Positions 1-7,933 of a stretch of 64,000 nucleotides of DNA are shown piece after piece. Each line of letters opens with the position of its first letter. Position 1 is the stretch's first letter. A model generated the notes under the pieces. It was not told the DNA's origin. It made no database searches and saw only the letters and a program-made list of their open reading frames with translations. The stretch is from NCBI GenBank assembly GCA_964342525.1, contig CAYFGQ010000001.1, forward strand, positions 62,001 to 126,000. Direction: 5' to 3'. The DNA comes from G963676205 sp964342525. GTDB taxonomy: Bacteria > Campylobacterota > Campylobacteria > Campylobacterales > Arcobacteraceae. The translations under genes were made by a program, and so were the position numbers.

Positions 1-533
1 AGATTTACATAGAATTTAGAAAACCACTATTTAGATATATATCTTATAAGGTATCTGATAAACAAGTGGCTGAAGAGCTTTTAAATGATCTATTTTTTAA
101 AGCTTCAAAATCCCTTGATACTCTAAAAGAGAAAGAAAATCTCCAAGCATGGCTTTATAAAATAGCTTCAAATCTTATAATAGACTACTATAGAAAAACA
201 AAAGTAAAATCCGTAGAGATAGATGAAGAAATACATCTTGAAGAGGAAAAAGAAGATAGTATCTATAGTGAATTAAATTGTTGTGTAAATGATCTATTTA
301 ATATCTTGCCAAAAGCCCAAGCAGAGTCTCTAAAGGCAGTTTATTATAATGAATTTACACAAAACGAATACGCTACAAAAAATGATTTAAATCTCTCAAC
401 TGTAAAATCAAATATCAAAAGGGGTAAAGAATCCATCAAAAACTTTTTTGAGCAGTGTTGTGATTTTGAGCGGGATAATAAGGATCAAATTATTAAATGT
501 ATGCACAAAGGATCAAATACCCCTTGTAATTAA
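1..533 (+). CDS. ECF-type RNA polymerase sigma factor, SigZ-like, 5' end missing
   Basis: The reading frame is open from base 3 with no start, so the gene begins left of the window; a GTG at 66 is in frame but lies inside the protein. The visible part begins in sigma-70 region 2 (FRKPLFRYISYKVSDKQVAE), continues through the region 2 helix that binds core polymerase and the -10 element (WLYKIASNLIIDYYRK), and ends with a region 4 helix-turn-helix (NEYATKNDLNLSTVKSNIKR). There is no region 1 or 3, as expected for extracytoplasmic-function sigma factors. The Cys-containing tail (QCCDFERDN) resembles the SigZ subgroup. No anti-sigma gene follows; the next gene is an oxidoreductase 64 bp downstream. 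Target promoters cannot be told from this sequence. Confidence 0.85.
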   Translation, partial: IYIEFRKPLFRYISYKVSDKQVAEELLNDLFFKASKSLDTLKEKENLQAWLYKIASNLIIDYYRKTKVKSVEIDEEIHLEEEKEDSIYSELNCCVNDLFNILPKAQAESLKAVYYNEFTQNEYATKNDLNLSTVKSNIKRGKESIKNFFEQCCDFERDNKDQIIKCMHKGSNTPCN

Positions 534-597
534 TTGCAACGATACTGGGACGATAAAAACTTTATACTTTCATCATAAAATATAGAAGGAAATATAA

Positions 598-1317
598 ATG
601 AAAGAACTTATCGTAATCACAGGTGCAAGTTCAGGTATAGGTGAAGCTATAGCAAAAAGATTTAGTGATGCAGGTCATCCACTTCTTTTAATCGCTAGAA
701 GAGTAGAAAAACTAGAAGCTTTAAATCTTCCAAATACAATTTGTGCAAAGGTTGATGTTACTGATTTTGATGCACTAAAATCTACAATCAAAGATGCAGA
801 AGAAAAGTATGGAAAAACTGGATGTCTTGTAAATAATGCTGGAGCGATGTTACTTGGAAGTATAGATACTCAAGATATTAAAGAATGGCAAAGGATGTAT
901 GATCTAAATGTGATGGCTGTATTAAATGGTATGCAAGCTGTTTTATCTGATATGAAAGAAAGAAAAGATGGAACTATCATCAATATCTCTTCAATAGCTG
1001 GTAAAAAGACATTTCCAGCACACGCTGCTTATTGTGGTACAAAGTTTGCTGTTCATGGAATAAGTGAAAATGTTAGAGAAGAAGTGGCAGCTTTTGATGT
1101 GAGAGTGATCACTATAGCACCAGGTGCAGTTGAGACTGAACTTTTATCTCATACCACTTCTGAAGAGATTATAGCTGGATATGAAGATTGGAAAAAAGAT
1201 ATGGGTGGTGTTATCGTGCCTGATGATATCGCTAGAAGTATTGAGTTTGTATATTCTCAGCCACAAAATGTAAATATCAGAGAGCTTGTGATAGCAGCTA
1301 CTAGACAAGAGCCATAA
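598..1317 (+). CDS. Short-chain dehydrogenase/reductase (SDR), YdfG-like
   Basis: A 239-residue classical SDR, a cytosolic NAD(P)H-dependent oxidoreductase. The cofactor motif TGASSGIG is at residues 8-15, NNAG at 79-82, the catalytic Ser near 132 (ISSIAG) and the YxxxK pair at Tyr145/Lys149. IARR near residue 33 puts basic residues after strand 2, which favours NADPH. Overall it resembles the YdfG group (serine/3-hydroxy acid dehydrogenases), but the substrate cannot be read from sequence. ATG at 598 has a good ribosome binding site (AGAAGGA, ending about 7 bp upstream). It lies between a sigma factor and a regulator gene and has no obvious pathway neighbours. Confidence 0.9.
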   Translation: MKELIVITGASSGIGEAIAKRFSDAGHPLLLIARRVEKLEALNLPNTICAKVDVTDFDALKSTIKDAEEKYGKTGCLVNNAGAMLLGSIDTQDIKEWQRMYDLNVMAVLNGMQAVLSDMKERKDGTIINISSIAGKKTFPAHAAYCGTKFAVHGISENVREEVAAFDVRVITIAPGAVETELLSHTTSEEIIAGYEDWKKDMGGVIVPDDIARSIEFVYSQPQNVNIRELVIAATRQEP

Positions 1318-1334
1318 TTTGATATACTTTTATA

Positions 1335-2306
1335 ATGAATTATAAAATAGTATCAAATAATCAAAAACTAATACAAAAAGCAAAACATATATTTGCCACC
1401 CTTGGATATAATGAGTCTATCCATATCCAAGAGGTGGATATATGGCTTATAGATACTAAAACTATCAATGAAGAATCCCTAATCTCCTATAAAAACAAAG
1501 ATAACTATTCCCATGTATTATTTGTAAAAGACTCTGCTGATGATCTAAAGCTTTTATTAAAAAATTCATTTACTCGATATATTGATATGGATTTTTCCCA
1601 TGAAGAGCTTAGTTATTGGTGTAAGTTTTTAAGTAGTGAAAAAAAAGATGAGATACTTTATCTCAGTGAAGATATACAAATAGATTTTTCAAATAAGGTG
1701 ATAAAAATATCTGATAAAGATATATCTCTTACTTCAAAGGAGATACTACTTTTAAAAGAGTTATCAAGTTTTAAATATATATCCACAAAATATTTAGCAA
1801 ATAGCCTAGCTTTAAATAGTACCTCAAGTGTAAGATCAGTGATAAATCGTATACGGGAAAAGTTAGATTTTAATATATTTGAGCAAAGTAGATCATATGG
1901 ATATAAACTAATCTCTTTTGAAAAAAAAGAGGAAAAATCACTAGATATTTCATATATAAAAGAGCTTGAGGAACAAAACACCTTGATGCAAAGTATTGTG
2001 GATAGCTCACCCATATTTATAGTGACTTTTATCCATAGGCAGTTGTACTGCATCAATAAATCTTTTAGGGATTATCTTGGAGTTGATATTGTAAAAGAGC
2101 TTTGGGATGAAGAATCTGGAGATTTTTTCAAACTAATTGAGCATAAAAGTAGTGAAAGTGAAGAATTAAAAGATAGACTCTTTTCAAAAGGGGAACACCC
2201 CATAAAACTTTATGAGATAAATGATAATAAAACAGAGTTCATTATCGAAACCTTTTATTTTGAAAACTTAGATAAACATCTATTTGTATTTAAATCAGCC
2301 AATTAG
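1335..2306 (+). CDS. Winged-helix regulator with degenerate receiver-like N-terminus and C-terminal PAS domain
   Basis: 323 residues. Residues 1-105 have the size and alternating pattern of a receiver domain, but the expected acidic pocket and phospho-Asp/Lys set are not evident. Residues about 110-200 form an OmpR/PhoB-type winged helix (SLTSKEILLLKELSSFKYIS, then VRSVINRIREKL and RSYGYKL). Residues about 210-323 look like a PAS fold (LMQSIVDSSPIFIVTF). Having the PAS domain after the DNA-binding domain suggests a one-component sensor-regulator and not a classical response regulator. The start is 17 bp after the SDR gene, so the two may be cotranscribed. Its last 12 bp overlap the convergent lysE-family gene. 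Signal and targets are unknown. Confidence 0.7.
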   Translation: MNYKIVSNNQKLIQKAKHIFATLGYNESIHIQEVDIWLIDTKTINEESLISYKNKDNYSHVLFVKDSADDLKLLLKNSFTRYIDMDFSHEELSYWCKFLSSEKKDEILYLSEDIQIDFSNKVIKISDKDISLTSKEILLLKELSSFKYISTKYLANSLALNSTSSVRSVINRIREKLDFNIFEQSRSYGYKLISFEKKEEKSLDISYIKELEEQNTLMQSIVDSSPIFIVTFIHRQLYCINKSFRDYLGVDIVKELWDEESGDFFKLIEHKSSESEELKDRLFSKGEHPIKLYEINDNKTEFIIETFYFENLDKHLFVFKSAN

Positions 2307-2900
2307 GGTTTTTACAAATAAAGACAATCCAAACCCAAATAAAATCACAGAAGCTACAAGTGCAATCTTAGAAGAGATATTTACCGATATTTTATGTCTT
2401 GTTTTATGGACAAAATAGGGCATAAGTATTACCCAGCAAAGTATAGCTATTATCATCCCAAGTATAAGCATAGATTGGTATTGATCTTTTGCAGTGGCAA
2501 AACTAGCAACACTTATCCAAAAAGCTATAGTGTATGGATTTAATAAAGTGATAAAATATCCACCAATATAGGCTTTGGCTAGGTTTTTCTTTGATACATC
2601 CTTCGTATGGGGTTTAAGTTCATCATTTCTATGTTTTAAAAGTAAATACGCGATAAATATCAAAAATCCCGCACCAAAATATCCAAGAAGATCAAGTATA
2701 AAAGGGTGGTTTAAAAAAGTAGCTAGACCAAAGATCACTAAAAGCAGATAGGTTACATCAGCACTAAGTGCACCAAGTCCAATAGTTACAGCAGCTTTAT
2801 AGTTTTTTAATGCTGTGTTCATTATAAGAATATTAACAGGTCCTAAAGGTACAGCAGCTCCAAGTCCAAATAAAAAACCTTGAAAAAAAGTACCAATCAT
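2295..2900 (-). CDS. LysE-family amino-acid/small-molecule exporter
   Basis: A 201-residue integral membrane protein with about six hydrophobic segments. The N-terminal motif GAAVPLGPVNILIMNTAL matches the conserved G-x-x-x-GPN signature of LysE/RhtB transporters, and a second conserved segment (GGYFITLLNPYTIAFWIS) carries the typical NP motif. The family exports amino acids or related metabolites across the inner membrane with proton exchange; the substrate here is unknown. Length is normal for the family. The 3' end overlaps the convergent regulator gene by 12 bp, and nearby genes give no substrate clue. Confidence 0.88.
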   Translation of the reverse strand: MIGTFFQGFLFGLGAAVPLGPVNILIMNTALKNYKAAVTIGLGALSADVTYLLLVIFGLATFLNHPFILDLLGYFGAGFLIFIAYLLLKHRNDELKPHTKDVSKKNLAKAYIGGYFITLLNPYTIAFWISVASFATAKDQYQSMLILGMIIAILCWVILMPYFVHKTRHKISVNISSKIALVASVILFGFGLSLFVKTLIG

Positions 2901-3023
2901 TTATATAAAAACTTTATTTTAATCATGTTTTGAGTGTAACATAATTGTACTAAGTATGTGTTTGCTAGAGAGTTTTGTTTTGTAACCATTTTATAATTAA
3001 TATTGATCTGCTATAATTATCCC

Positions 3024-3749
3024 ATGATAAAAATAGCACTAATAATAAACCTTTTAATAATCCAATCCTTCGCCCTTTGTCAATATATAAACCTTGGAAA
3101 ATTCGGAAGTGATTCTTCTATCTTTGTTGAAGATGATGTGAGTAAATTAACTGAGAAGTTTTTAGATGTGGAGTATGTATCAGGAACCCTATCAAATCCA
3201 CAAATTGATACATCAGCTGAGAAATTGATCATAGATTTTTCATCGCTTGATTGTTTTACATATATTGATACCATAGAGGCTTTAAAACACTCAATAGATT
3301 TTGAAGGTTTTAGGGAAAAACTTATCCAAACAAGATATAAAGATGGTAAAGTAACATATCATAATAGAAACCATTTTTTCTCAGACTGGGTAGAAAACAA
3401 TAATATAAAAGATATCACATGTGAAGTTGGAAAATGTAAAAAATCTATGAAAACCCTAAATGAGAACTTCAAATATCTAAAAGAGATACCAGAAGTACTT
3501 AGGGAGATTGCATATATTCCTGTCAGCGATATAAATCTTGATCTTTTACAAAATGGGGATTATATCGGTATATACACCCCAAAAGATGATCTAGATGTGA
3601 CCCATACTGGAATCATCATCAAAAAAGATGATAAAGTATTTATTCGCCATGCAAGTAGTAAATATAAAAAAGTTTTAGACTCTGATCTTTTTGAATATAC
3701 TAAAAATAAAGAGGGTGTTTTAATTTATAGAAGTGAGAATCTAGAATAA
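3024..3749 (+). CDS. Exported DUF1460-family (NlpC/P60-like, amidase-like) protein
   Basis: ATG at 3024 gives a good signal peptide (MIKIALIINLLIIQSFALC); an in-frame TTG at 3003 would put non-signal residues in front of it, so 3024 is preferred. The mature part matches DUF1460, a cysteine-peptidase-like fold related to NlpC/P60 and to N-acetylmuramoyl-L-alanine amidase-like proteins. The likely nucleophile is Cys77 (SSLDCFTYID); the His-containing motifs THTG and FIRHASS follow. An envelope peptidoglycan-related role is inferred. No clear ribosome binding site precedes 3024, and a TATAAT at 3012-3017 lies only 6 bp upstream, so translation from a very short leader is possible. The gene stands alone and ends at a shared hairpin terminator. 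Confidence 0.72.
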   Translation: MIKIALIINLLIIQSFALCQYINLGKFGSDSSIFVEDDVSKLTEKFLDVEYVSGTLSNPQIDTSAEKLIIDFSSLDCFTYIDTIEALKHSIDFEGFREKLIQTRYKDGKVTYHNRNHFFSDWVENNNIKDITCEVGKCKKSMKTLNENFKYLKEIPEVLREIAYIPVSDINLDLLQNGDYIGIYTPKDDLDVTHTGIIIKKDDKVFIRHASSKYKKVLDSDLFEYTKNKEGVLIYRSENLE

Positions 3750-3758
3750 AGAAGTGAG

Positions 3759-3791
3759 ATCAAAGATAAAAATTATTTGATTATCTTTGAT
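3759..3791. terminator. Bidirectional hairpin between convergent genes
   Basis: An 11-bp inverted repeat (ATCAAAGATAA at 3759-3769 and TTATCTTTGAT at 3781-3791) with an 11-nt loop. It is AT-rich with short T runs and covers the stop codon of the minus-strand receiver gene, just after the DUF1460 gene. It could terminate both genes. Confidence 0.6.
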
Positions 3792-4132
3792 ATTTTCTCT
3801 TTTACTTCGTCTTCTTGGGGTGGTTTATTAATAAAATCAAGTGCACCCGCTGCGATCGCTTCATAGGTTAAGGTTCTATCTTCTATACTTGATACCATGA
3901 TGATTTTTGCTTCAGGAAATTCTTCACATATTTTCTCCACAGCACCTATACCATCCAAGTTTGGCATACTCATATCCATAGTTACAAGATCTGGTTTTAG
4001 CTCTTTATATCTCTCATAGGCGATATTCCCATCTTCTGCTTCACCTACAATCTCATGCCCTATGGACTTTAAAATTTTAATCAATGAATACCTCATAAGT
4101 TTGGCATCATCTACTATTAAAACTCTTAACAT
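3773..4132 (-). CDS. Stand-alone response-regulator receiver protein (CheY-like)
   Basis: 119 residues forming one receiver domain with no output domain. The acidic pocket is at the N-terminus (LIVDDAKLMR), the phospho-acceptor Asp is in LVTMDMSMPNLDG, the Thr/Ser switch in IIMVSSIED and the conserved Lys in FINKPPQ. It is divergent from the chemosensory operon, with 196 bp between the two starts. It probably takes part in the same phosphorelay as a CheA-phosphorylated output or phosphate sink; this is inferred from position. The 3' end lies in a hairpin shared with the preceding gene. Confidence 0.88.
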   Translation of the reverse strand: MLRVLIVDDAKLMRYSLIKILKSIGHEIVGEAEDGNIAYERYKELKPDLVTMDMSMPNLDGIGAVEKICEEFPEAKIIMVSSIEDRTLTYEAIAAGALDFINKPPQEDEVKEKISKIIK

Positions 4133-4196
4133 AATATCTCCACATCACTAATTATTATTGAAACTATATATGATTTTTTTATTTTAGTCAATCATT

Positions 4197-4245
4197 AAAA
4201 AAGTTATTTGAATTAAATGTAAATAAAATTACAAAAAAGTTATTT
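4197..4245. promoter_or_regulatory. Direct repeats flanking a palindrome upstream of the chemosensory operon
   Basis: The sequence AAAAAAGTTATTT occurs at 4197-4209 and again at 4233-4245, 36 bp apart. Between them is the interrupted palindrome TGTAAATAAAATTACA (4218-4233). It lies in the 196 bp between the divergent receiver gene and cheY and is a candidate regulator-binding region for one or both. The AT-rich background makes chance matches easier, so confidence is low. Confidence 0.35.
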
Positions 4246-4328
4246 ATTTCAATAAAGGCAAATTTTTTAATATACCCCTTAATATCTCTGTGGTAGTATT
4301 AATAATATTTAGATTGAGGGTAGTTTGG

Positions 4329-4694
4329 ATGGCTAAAAAGATACTTATAGTTGATGATTCTTCAATGATGAGGTTGGTAGTAAAAAAAGCAGCAAAAAAA
4401 GAAGGATATGAGGTAATAGAAGCATCAAATGGTCAAGAGGGACTAGATGTGCTTGAAAAAGAGGATGTAAATCTTATCCTTAGTGATATCAATATGCCTG
4501 TGATGGATGGCTTAGAGATGGTAAAAAGGATTAAAGAGAATGATGCTTTAAAATATATCCCTATCGTGATGTTAACAACTGAGAGAAGTGAAGATTTAAA
4601 ACAAAAGGGACGAGAGCTAGGTGTGAAGGCTTGGATGGTTAAACCTTTTAATGAAGCTACATTTTTAAAAGCGATGATGAAACTTCTAGGATAA
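4329..4694 (+). CDS. cheY: CheY-type chemotaxis response regulator
   Basis: A single receiver domain of 121 residues. The start is set at ATG 4329 (MAKKILIVDDSSMM), with GAGGG at 4316-4320 as ribosome binding site; an upstream in-frame start at 4290 would add 13 residues that are not part of the fold. The phospho-Asp is in LILSDINMPVMDG, the switch Thr in VMLTTERS and the Lys in WMVKPFN. The family transmits the CheA signal by phosphorylation to a motor or other output. It is first in a tight operon with STAS and CheA genes (next start 3 bp downstream). Another CheY-like gene is on the opposite strand upstream. Confidence 0.9.
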   Translation: MAKKILIVDDSSMMRLVVKKAAKKEGYEVIEASNGQEGLDVLEKEDVNLILSDINMPVMDGLEMVKRIKENDALKYIPIVMLTTERSEDLKQKGRELGVKAWMVKPFNEATFLKAMMKLLG

Positions 4695-4697
4695 TAA

Positions 4698-4973
4698 GTG
4701 AAAATAGAGTTTGAAGAACTTAGTATCTGTGAAATAGAAGCTTTTAATGATCAAATCATAAAAGCTCTTGAAGAACTAGAAGGTGATCAGTTTGTACTTG
4801 ATTTTTACAATGTAGAGAGGATAGAGCTATCTGCTATTCAGCTTCTTTTATCTTTAAAAAAATATTGTGATGATTCAAATATAAATTTAGTATTTGAAAA
4901 TATAAACGCGAACCATCTTATAGAATCAATAAAAATCTATAATTTAGAAAAACTATTTGGAGTAGAGTCATGA
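4698..4973 (+). CDS. STAS-domain protein in chemosensory operon
   Basis: 91 residues, the size of one STAS (anti-anti-sigma-like) domain. The conserved strand-loop-helix appears as VLDFYNVERIELSAIQLLLS, and its Ser lies where partner-switching proteins are phosphorylated. It starts with GTG at 4698, three bases after the cheY stop, with AGGAT just upstream; its end overlaps the cheA start by 4 bp. STAS proteins are found beside CheY and CheA in several chemosensory clusters, where they may link the array to another output or act as small scaffolds. Its role here is inferred only from position. Confidence 0.75.
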   Translation: MKIEFEELSICEIEAFNDQIIKALEELEGDQFVLDFYNVERIELSAIQLLLSLKKYCDDSNINLVFENINANHLIESIKIYNLEKLFGVES

Positions 4974-7072
4974 CTGAAGAGATGAAGCTATTCCTTGAGG
5001 ATATGGATGAGCAATTAGGTATCATGGAGAATACCCTTTTAGATATATCTGAGGGATCACTTGATGATATTGATAGTGAGATGTTAAATAAACTTTTCCG
5101 TGCTATGCATACTATGAAAGGTAATGCTGGTATCTTTGGATATAGTGTTATTGTGGATTTTGCACATATTGCTGAGTCTTTACTTGATGAGCTTAGGAAT
5201 GCAAAAATATCTTTAAGCCCTAATATGCTTGAGCTATTTTTAAAAGTAAATGATCACTCAAAGGTTTTGGTTGAAGTTTTTACTCAGGACTTAGAACTAG
5301 ATGAGGATCAAAAACAAGAACATAATCAAATTTTACTAGAGTTAAATAACTACCTTGAAAATAAAGGTGAGCTTCCAAGCCCTAAAGTTGAAGCAGAGCC
5401 TCAAACAAATGAACCGATAAAATATAATATAAATATCGAATTAAAAGATGAGTTTTTTGTATCTGGTATGGATATGCTTTCCATTATCAAATATTTAAAT
5501 GCCATTGGTTCTGTAAAAAAAGTAGAATTAGATGATAGTAAGGTTCCTATTATAGGTGAGTTTGAACCTACAAAAGCTTATATAGGTGTGAAAATCCTTT
5601 TTGAGACTATTGAAGATATTAGTGAAATTGAAGAGGCTTTTGAGTTTGTTATAGAAGATATTATCTTAGATATAAAACAAGAAGAGAAAGCACAAGATGA
5701 AGTAAAAGAGATTGAAGAGCCAAAAGAAGATACTAAAAAAGAAGAAGAGTTTATAGTATTTAAAAAAGAGAAAAAGCAAAAAAAAGAGCCAAAAGAGGAA
5801 AAACAAGAAGAAAAACCAGACTTTGTAATATTTAAAAAAGCAAACAAAAAATCAAATAAAAAAACTACAAAAAAAGAATCAAACCCAAATTCAAATAGCT
5901 CTCTTTTAGGAAATAACTTCACCTTAAAAGTAGACTCTCAAAAGGTGGATAAACTTATCAATCAAATCTCTGAGATGGTTATAGCAAATGCAAAGATTAA
6001 TCAATACTCTTTAAAATCAGAAGATATGGAATTTGAAGAAGCTGTAAATACCATGTCTAAAATGCTTGATGAAATTAGAGATGGGGTTATGAATATCCGT
6101 ATGGTTCAAGTGGGTGATTACCTATCAAAGCTGCGAAGAATAGTAACTGATAATGCTAAGAAAATAGGAAAAGAGATAAGTTTTGAAATCATAGGTGGTG
6201 AAACTGAACTTGATAAAAGTGTGATAGAGAAAATCTCTGATCCTTTAGTTCATATCCTTAGAAACTCTGTAGATCATGGTATTGAAACTCCTGAAGATAG
6301 AAAAGAAAAGGGTAAAAGCTCTAAGGGAACTATCGTATTAAAAGCTTATCCCGATTCTGGATCAATTGTGATAGAGATCATTGATGATGGAAAGGGTATT
6401 GATAAAAATCAGATAATCAATAAGGCAATAAGTAGAGACCTTATAAGATCTGATGCCAAAATAGAAGATTCTGAAGTGTATGATCTTATTTTCTTACCAG
6501 GCTTTTCAACAGCAAGTGAAGTGACTGATATATCAGGACGTGGTGTTGGTATGGATGTGGTAAAAAGAAATATCGAAGATCTTAGGGGAACTGTAGAGAT
6601 TGATAGTACTGTAGATAAGGGTACACATATCATCATAAGACTTCCTCTAACCCTTGCTATTATCGATGGATTTTTAGTGCAATCTGGTAATAGCAAATAT
6701 ATTATCCCTTTAGATAATATCAAAGAGTGTATTGAACTTAAAAAAGATGCAAAAGAGCAGATGAAAAATAAGGGATATATTACTCTTAGATCACAAATTT
6801 TACCAATACTTGATGTGGCAGATTATTTTGATGAAAAAGATGATGAATCAAAAAGGGAAAATGTTGTGATTGTAGAATATGGTAAATCACAAGTAGGATT
6901 AAAAGTAGGGGAATTATTTGGTGAATATCAAACAGTAATAAAACCCCTTGGGGATGTATTTAAAAATATCTCAGGTATATCTGGTGGTACTATACTTGGA
7001 AATGGTGAAGTAGCACTCATATTTGATGTACAAAAACTAATAGAACATAAAATAAGTAATAAGGAAAGTTAA
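4970..7072 (+). CDS. cheA: CheA sensor histidine kinase
   Basis: 700 residues with the CheA order: an Hpt domain at about 1-105 with the phospho-accepting His near 47 (FRAMHTMKGNAGIFG); a second domain at about 150-230 that may bind receivers (P2-like); a very Lys/Glu-rich linker at about 235-305; dimerisation P3 at about 315-380; an ATPase domain with HILRNSVDHGIETP (N box) and DISGRGVGMDVVK (G box); and a C-terminal CheW-like domain (LPLTLAIIDGFLVQ onward). It phosphorylates CheY, CheB and probably the other receivers nearby. There is no fused receiver at the C-terminus. The linker holds two similar short motifs, EEFIVFKK and PDFVIFKK, perhaps duplicated docking peptides. The start overlaps the STAS gene by 4 bp. 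Confidence 0.95.
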   Translation: MTEEMKLFLEDMDEQLGIMENTLLDISEGSLDDIDSEMLNKLFRAMHTMKGNAGIFGYSVIVDFAHIAESLLDELRNAKISLSPNMLELFLKVNDHSKVLVEVFTQDLELDEDQKQEHNQILLELNNYLENKGELPSPKVEAEPQTNEPIKYNINIELKDEFFVSGMDMLSIIKYLNAIGSVKKVELDDSKVPIIGEFEPTKAYIGVKILFETIEDISEIEEAFEFVIEDIILDIKQEEKAQDEVKEIEEPKEDTKKEEEFIVFKKEKKQKKEPKEEKQEEKPDFVIFKKANKKSNKKTTKKESNPNSNSSLLGNNFTLKVDSQKVDKLINQISEMVIANAKINQYSLKSEDMEFEEAVNTMSKMLDEIRDGVMNIRMVQVGDYLSKLRRIVTDNAKKIGKEISFEIIGGETELDKSVIEKISDPLVHILRNSVDHGIETPEDRKEKGKSSKGTIVLKAYPDSGSIVIEIIDDGKGIDKNQIINKAISRDLIRSDAKIEDSEVYDLIFLPGFSTASEVTDISGRGVGMDVVKRNIEDLRGTVEIDSTVDKGTHIIIRLPLTLAIIDGFLVQSGNSKYIIPLDNIKECIELKKDAKEQMKNKGYITLRSQILPILDVADYFDEKDDESKRENVVIVEYGKSQVGLKVGELFGEYQTVIKPLGDVFKNISGISGGTILGNGEVALIFDVQKLIEHKISNKES

Positions 7073-7073
7073 G

Positions 7074-7922
7074 ATGGAAATTGAAAAGATTTTAGATGAT
7101 AGGGACTTAATCGTAAGTGCCACAGATAAAAAGGGTATTATACTATATGCCAATAGAACATTTAGTAGAATATCTGAATACTCAAAAGATGAACTTTATG
7201 GTGAACCTCACAATATTCTAAGACATCCTGATATGCCAAAGGCTGCATTTAGACATGTATGGAATACTCTATTATCCCATAAACCAATTGTTGCTTATGT
7301 AAAAAATATGGTAAAAGGCAGAGAAAAATTTTATTGGGTAAAAGCTGTAATGTATCCAAAGATTGTAAATAATGATGTGGAAAGTATCACTTCATATAGA
7401 ACAAAAGCTACACAAGTTGAGATTGATCAAATCTCTGTGGTGTATGAGAAGCTTATAGAGTATGAAAAAACACATACTGTTGAAGAATCTTATGCTTTCT
7501 TTTTAGATTTTCTAAAATCAATGGATCTTACATATGATAAATTGATCAATAGATTAAATGACCACCAGCAAATACTAAATGAAGCTTTATTAAAACTTGA
7601 TATTACAGAGGTAAAAACAGAACAATTGATTCTAAGGTCTAGGATTGAGAGTTTGGTTGAGAAGGGTTATGAAAATATTGAAGTTCCAAATCCTAATGAT
7701 TCAGAGTTTGGTAAGAAGCTTATCTCAATGGAGAGAGAATCATTTGCTAATGATTCAAGATTTTTAAATATAAGAGATAGTCATAAAAAAATCTATAGTA
7801 ACCTTCAAGCTTATGTGGATAGTGATGAGGATAGAAGAGGAATACTTATGGATAGTATCTATAGTGATATTGATAGTTTATGTAGAGTTATGGAAGATCT
7901 GAAAAATGATCATAGAGTTTAA
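7074..7922 (+). CDS. PAS-domain sensor protein, CetB/Aer-like
   Basis: 282 residues with no membrane segment. The N-terminal PAS domain (about 8-115) contains ATDKKGIILYANRTFSRISE and the Aer/CetB-type motif EPHNILRHPDMPKAAF, known from FAD-binding energy-taxis sensors of Campylobacter. The remaining ~160 residues are predicted mostly helical and may interact with the receptor encoded next. In Campylobacter, CetB (PAS) works with the receptor CetA; by analogy this protein may bring redox or energy sensing to the soluble receptor downstream. It starts 1 bp after cheA. Cofactor binding is inferred from the motif only. Confidence 0.82.
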   Translation: MEIEKILDDRDLIVSATDKKGIILYANRTFSRISEYSKDELYGEPHNILRHPDMPKAAFRHVWNTLLSHKPIVAYVKNMVKGREKFYWVKAVMYPKIVNNDVESITSYRTKATQVEIDQISVVYEKLIEYEKTHTVEESYAFFLDFLKSMDLTYDKLINRLNDHQQILNEALLKLDITEVKTEQLILRSRIESLVEKGYENIEVPNPNDSEFGKKLISMERESFANDSRFLNIRDSHKKIYSNLQAYVDSDEDRRGILMDSIYSDIDSLCRVMEDLKNDHRV

Positions 7923-7933
7923 GGGGTTGAATC

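Noticed and set aside
4290..4328. Longer start for cheY at 4290
   Set aside because: It adds 13 residues outside the receiver fold, and the GAGGG before ATG 4329 is correctly spaced.
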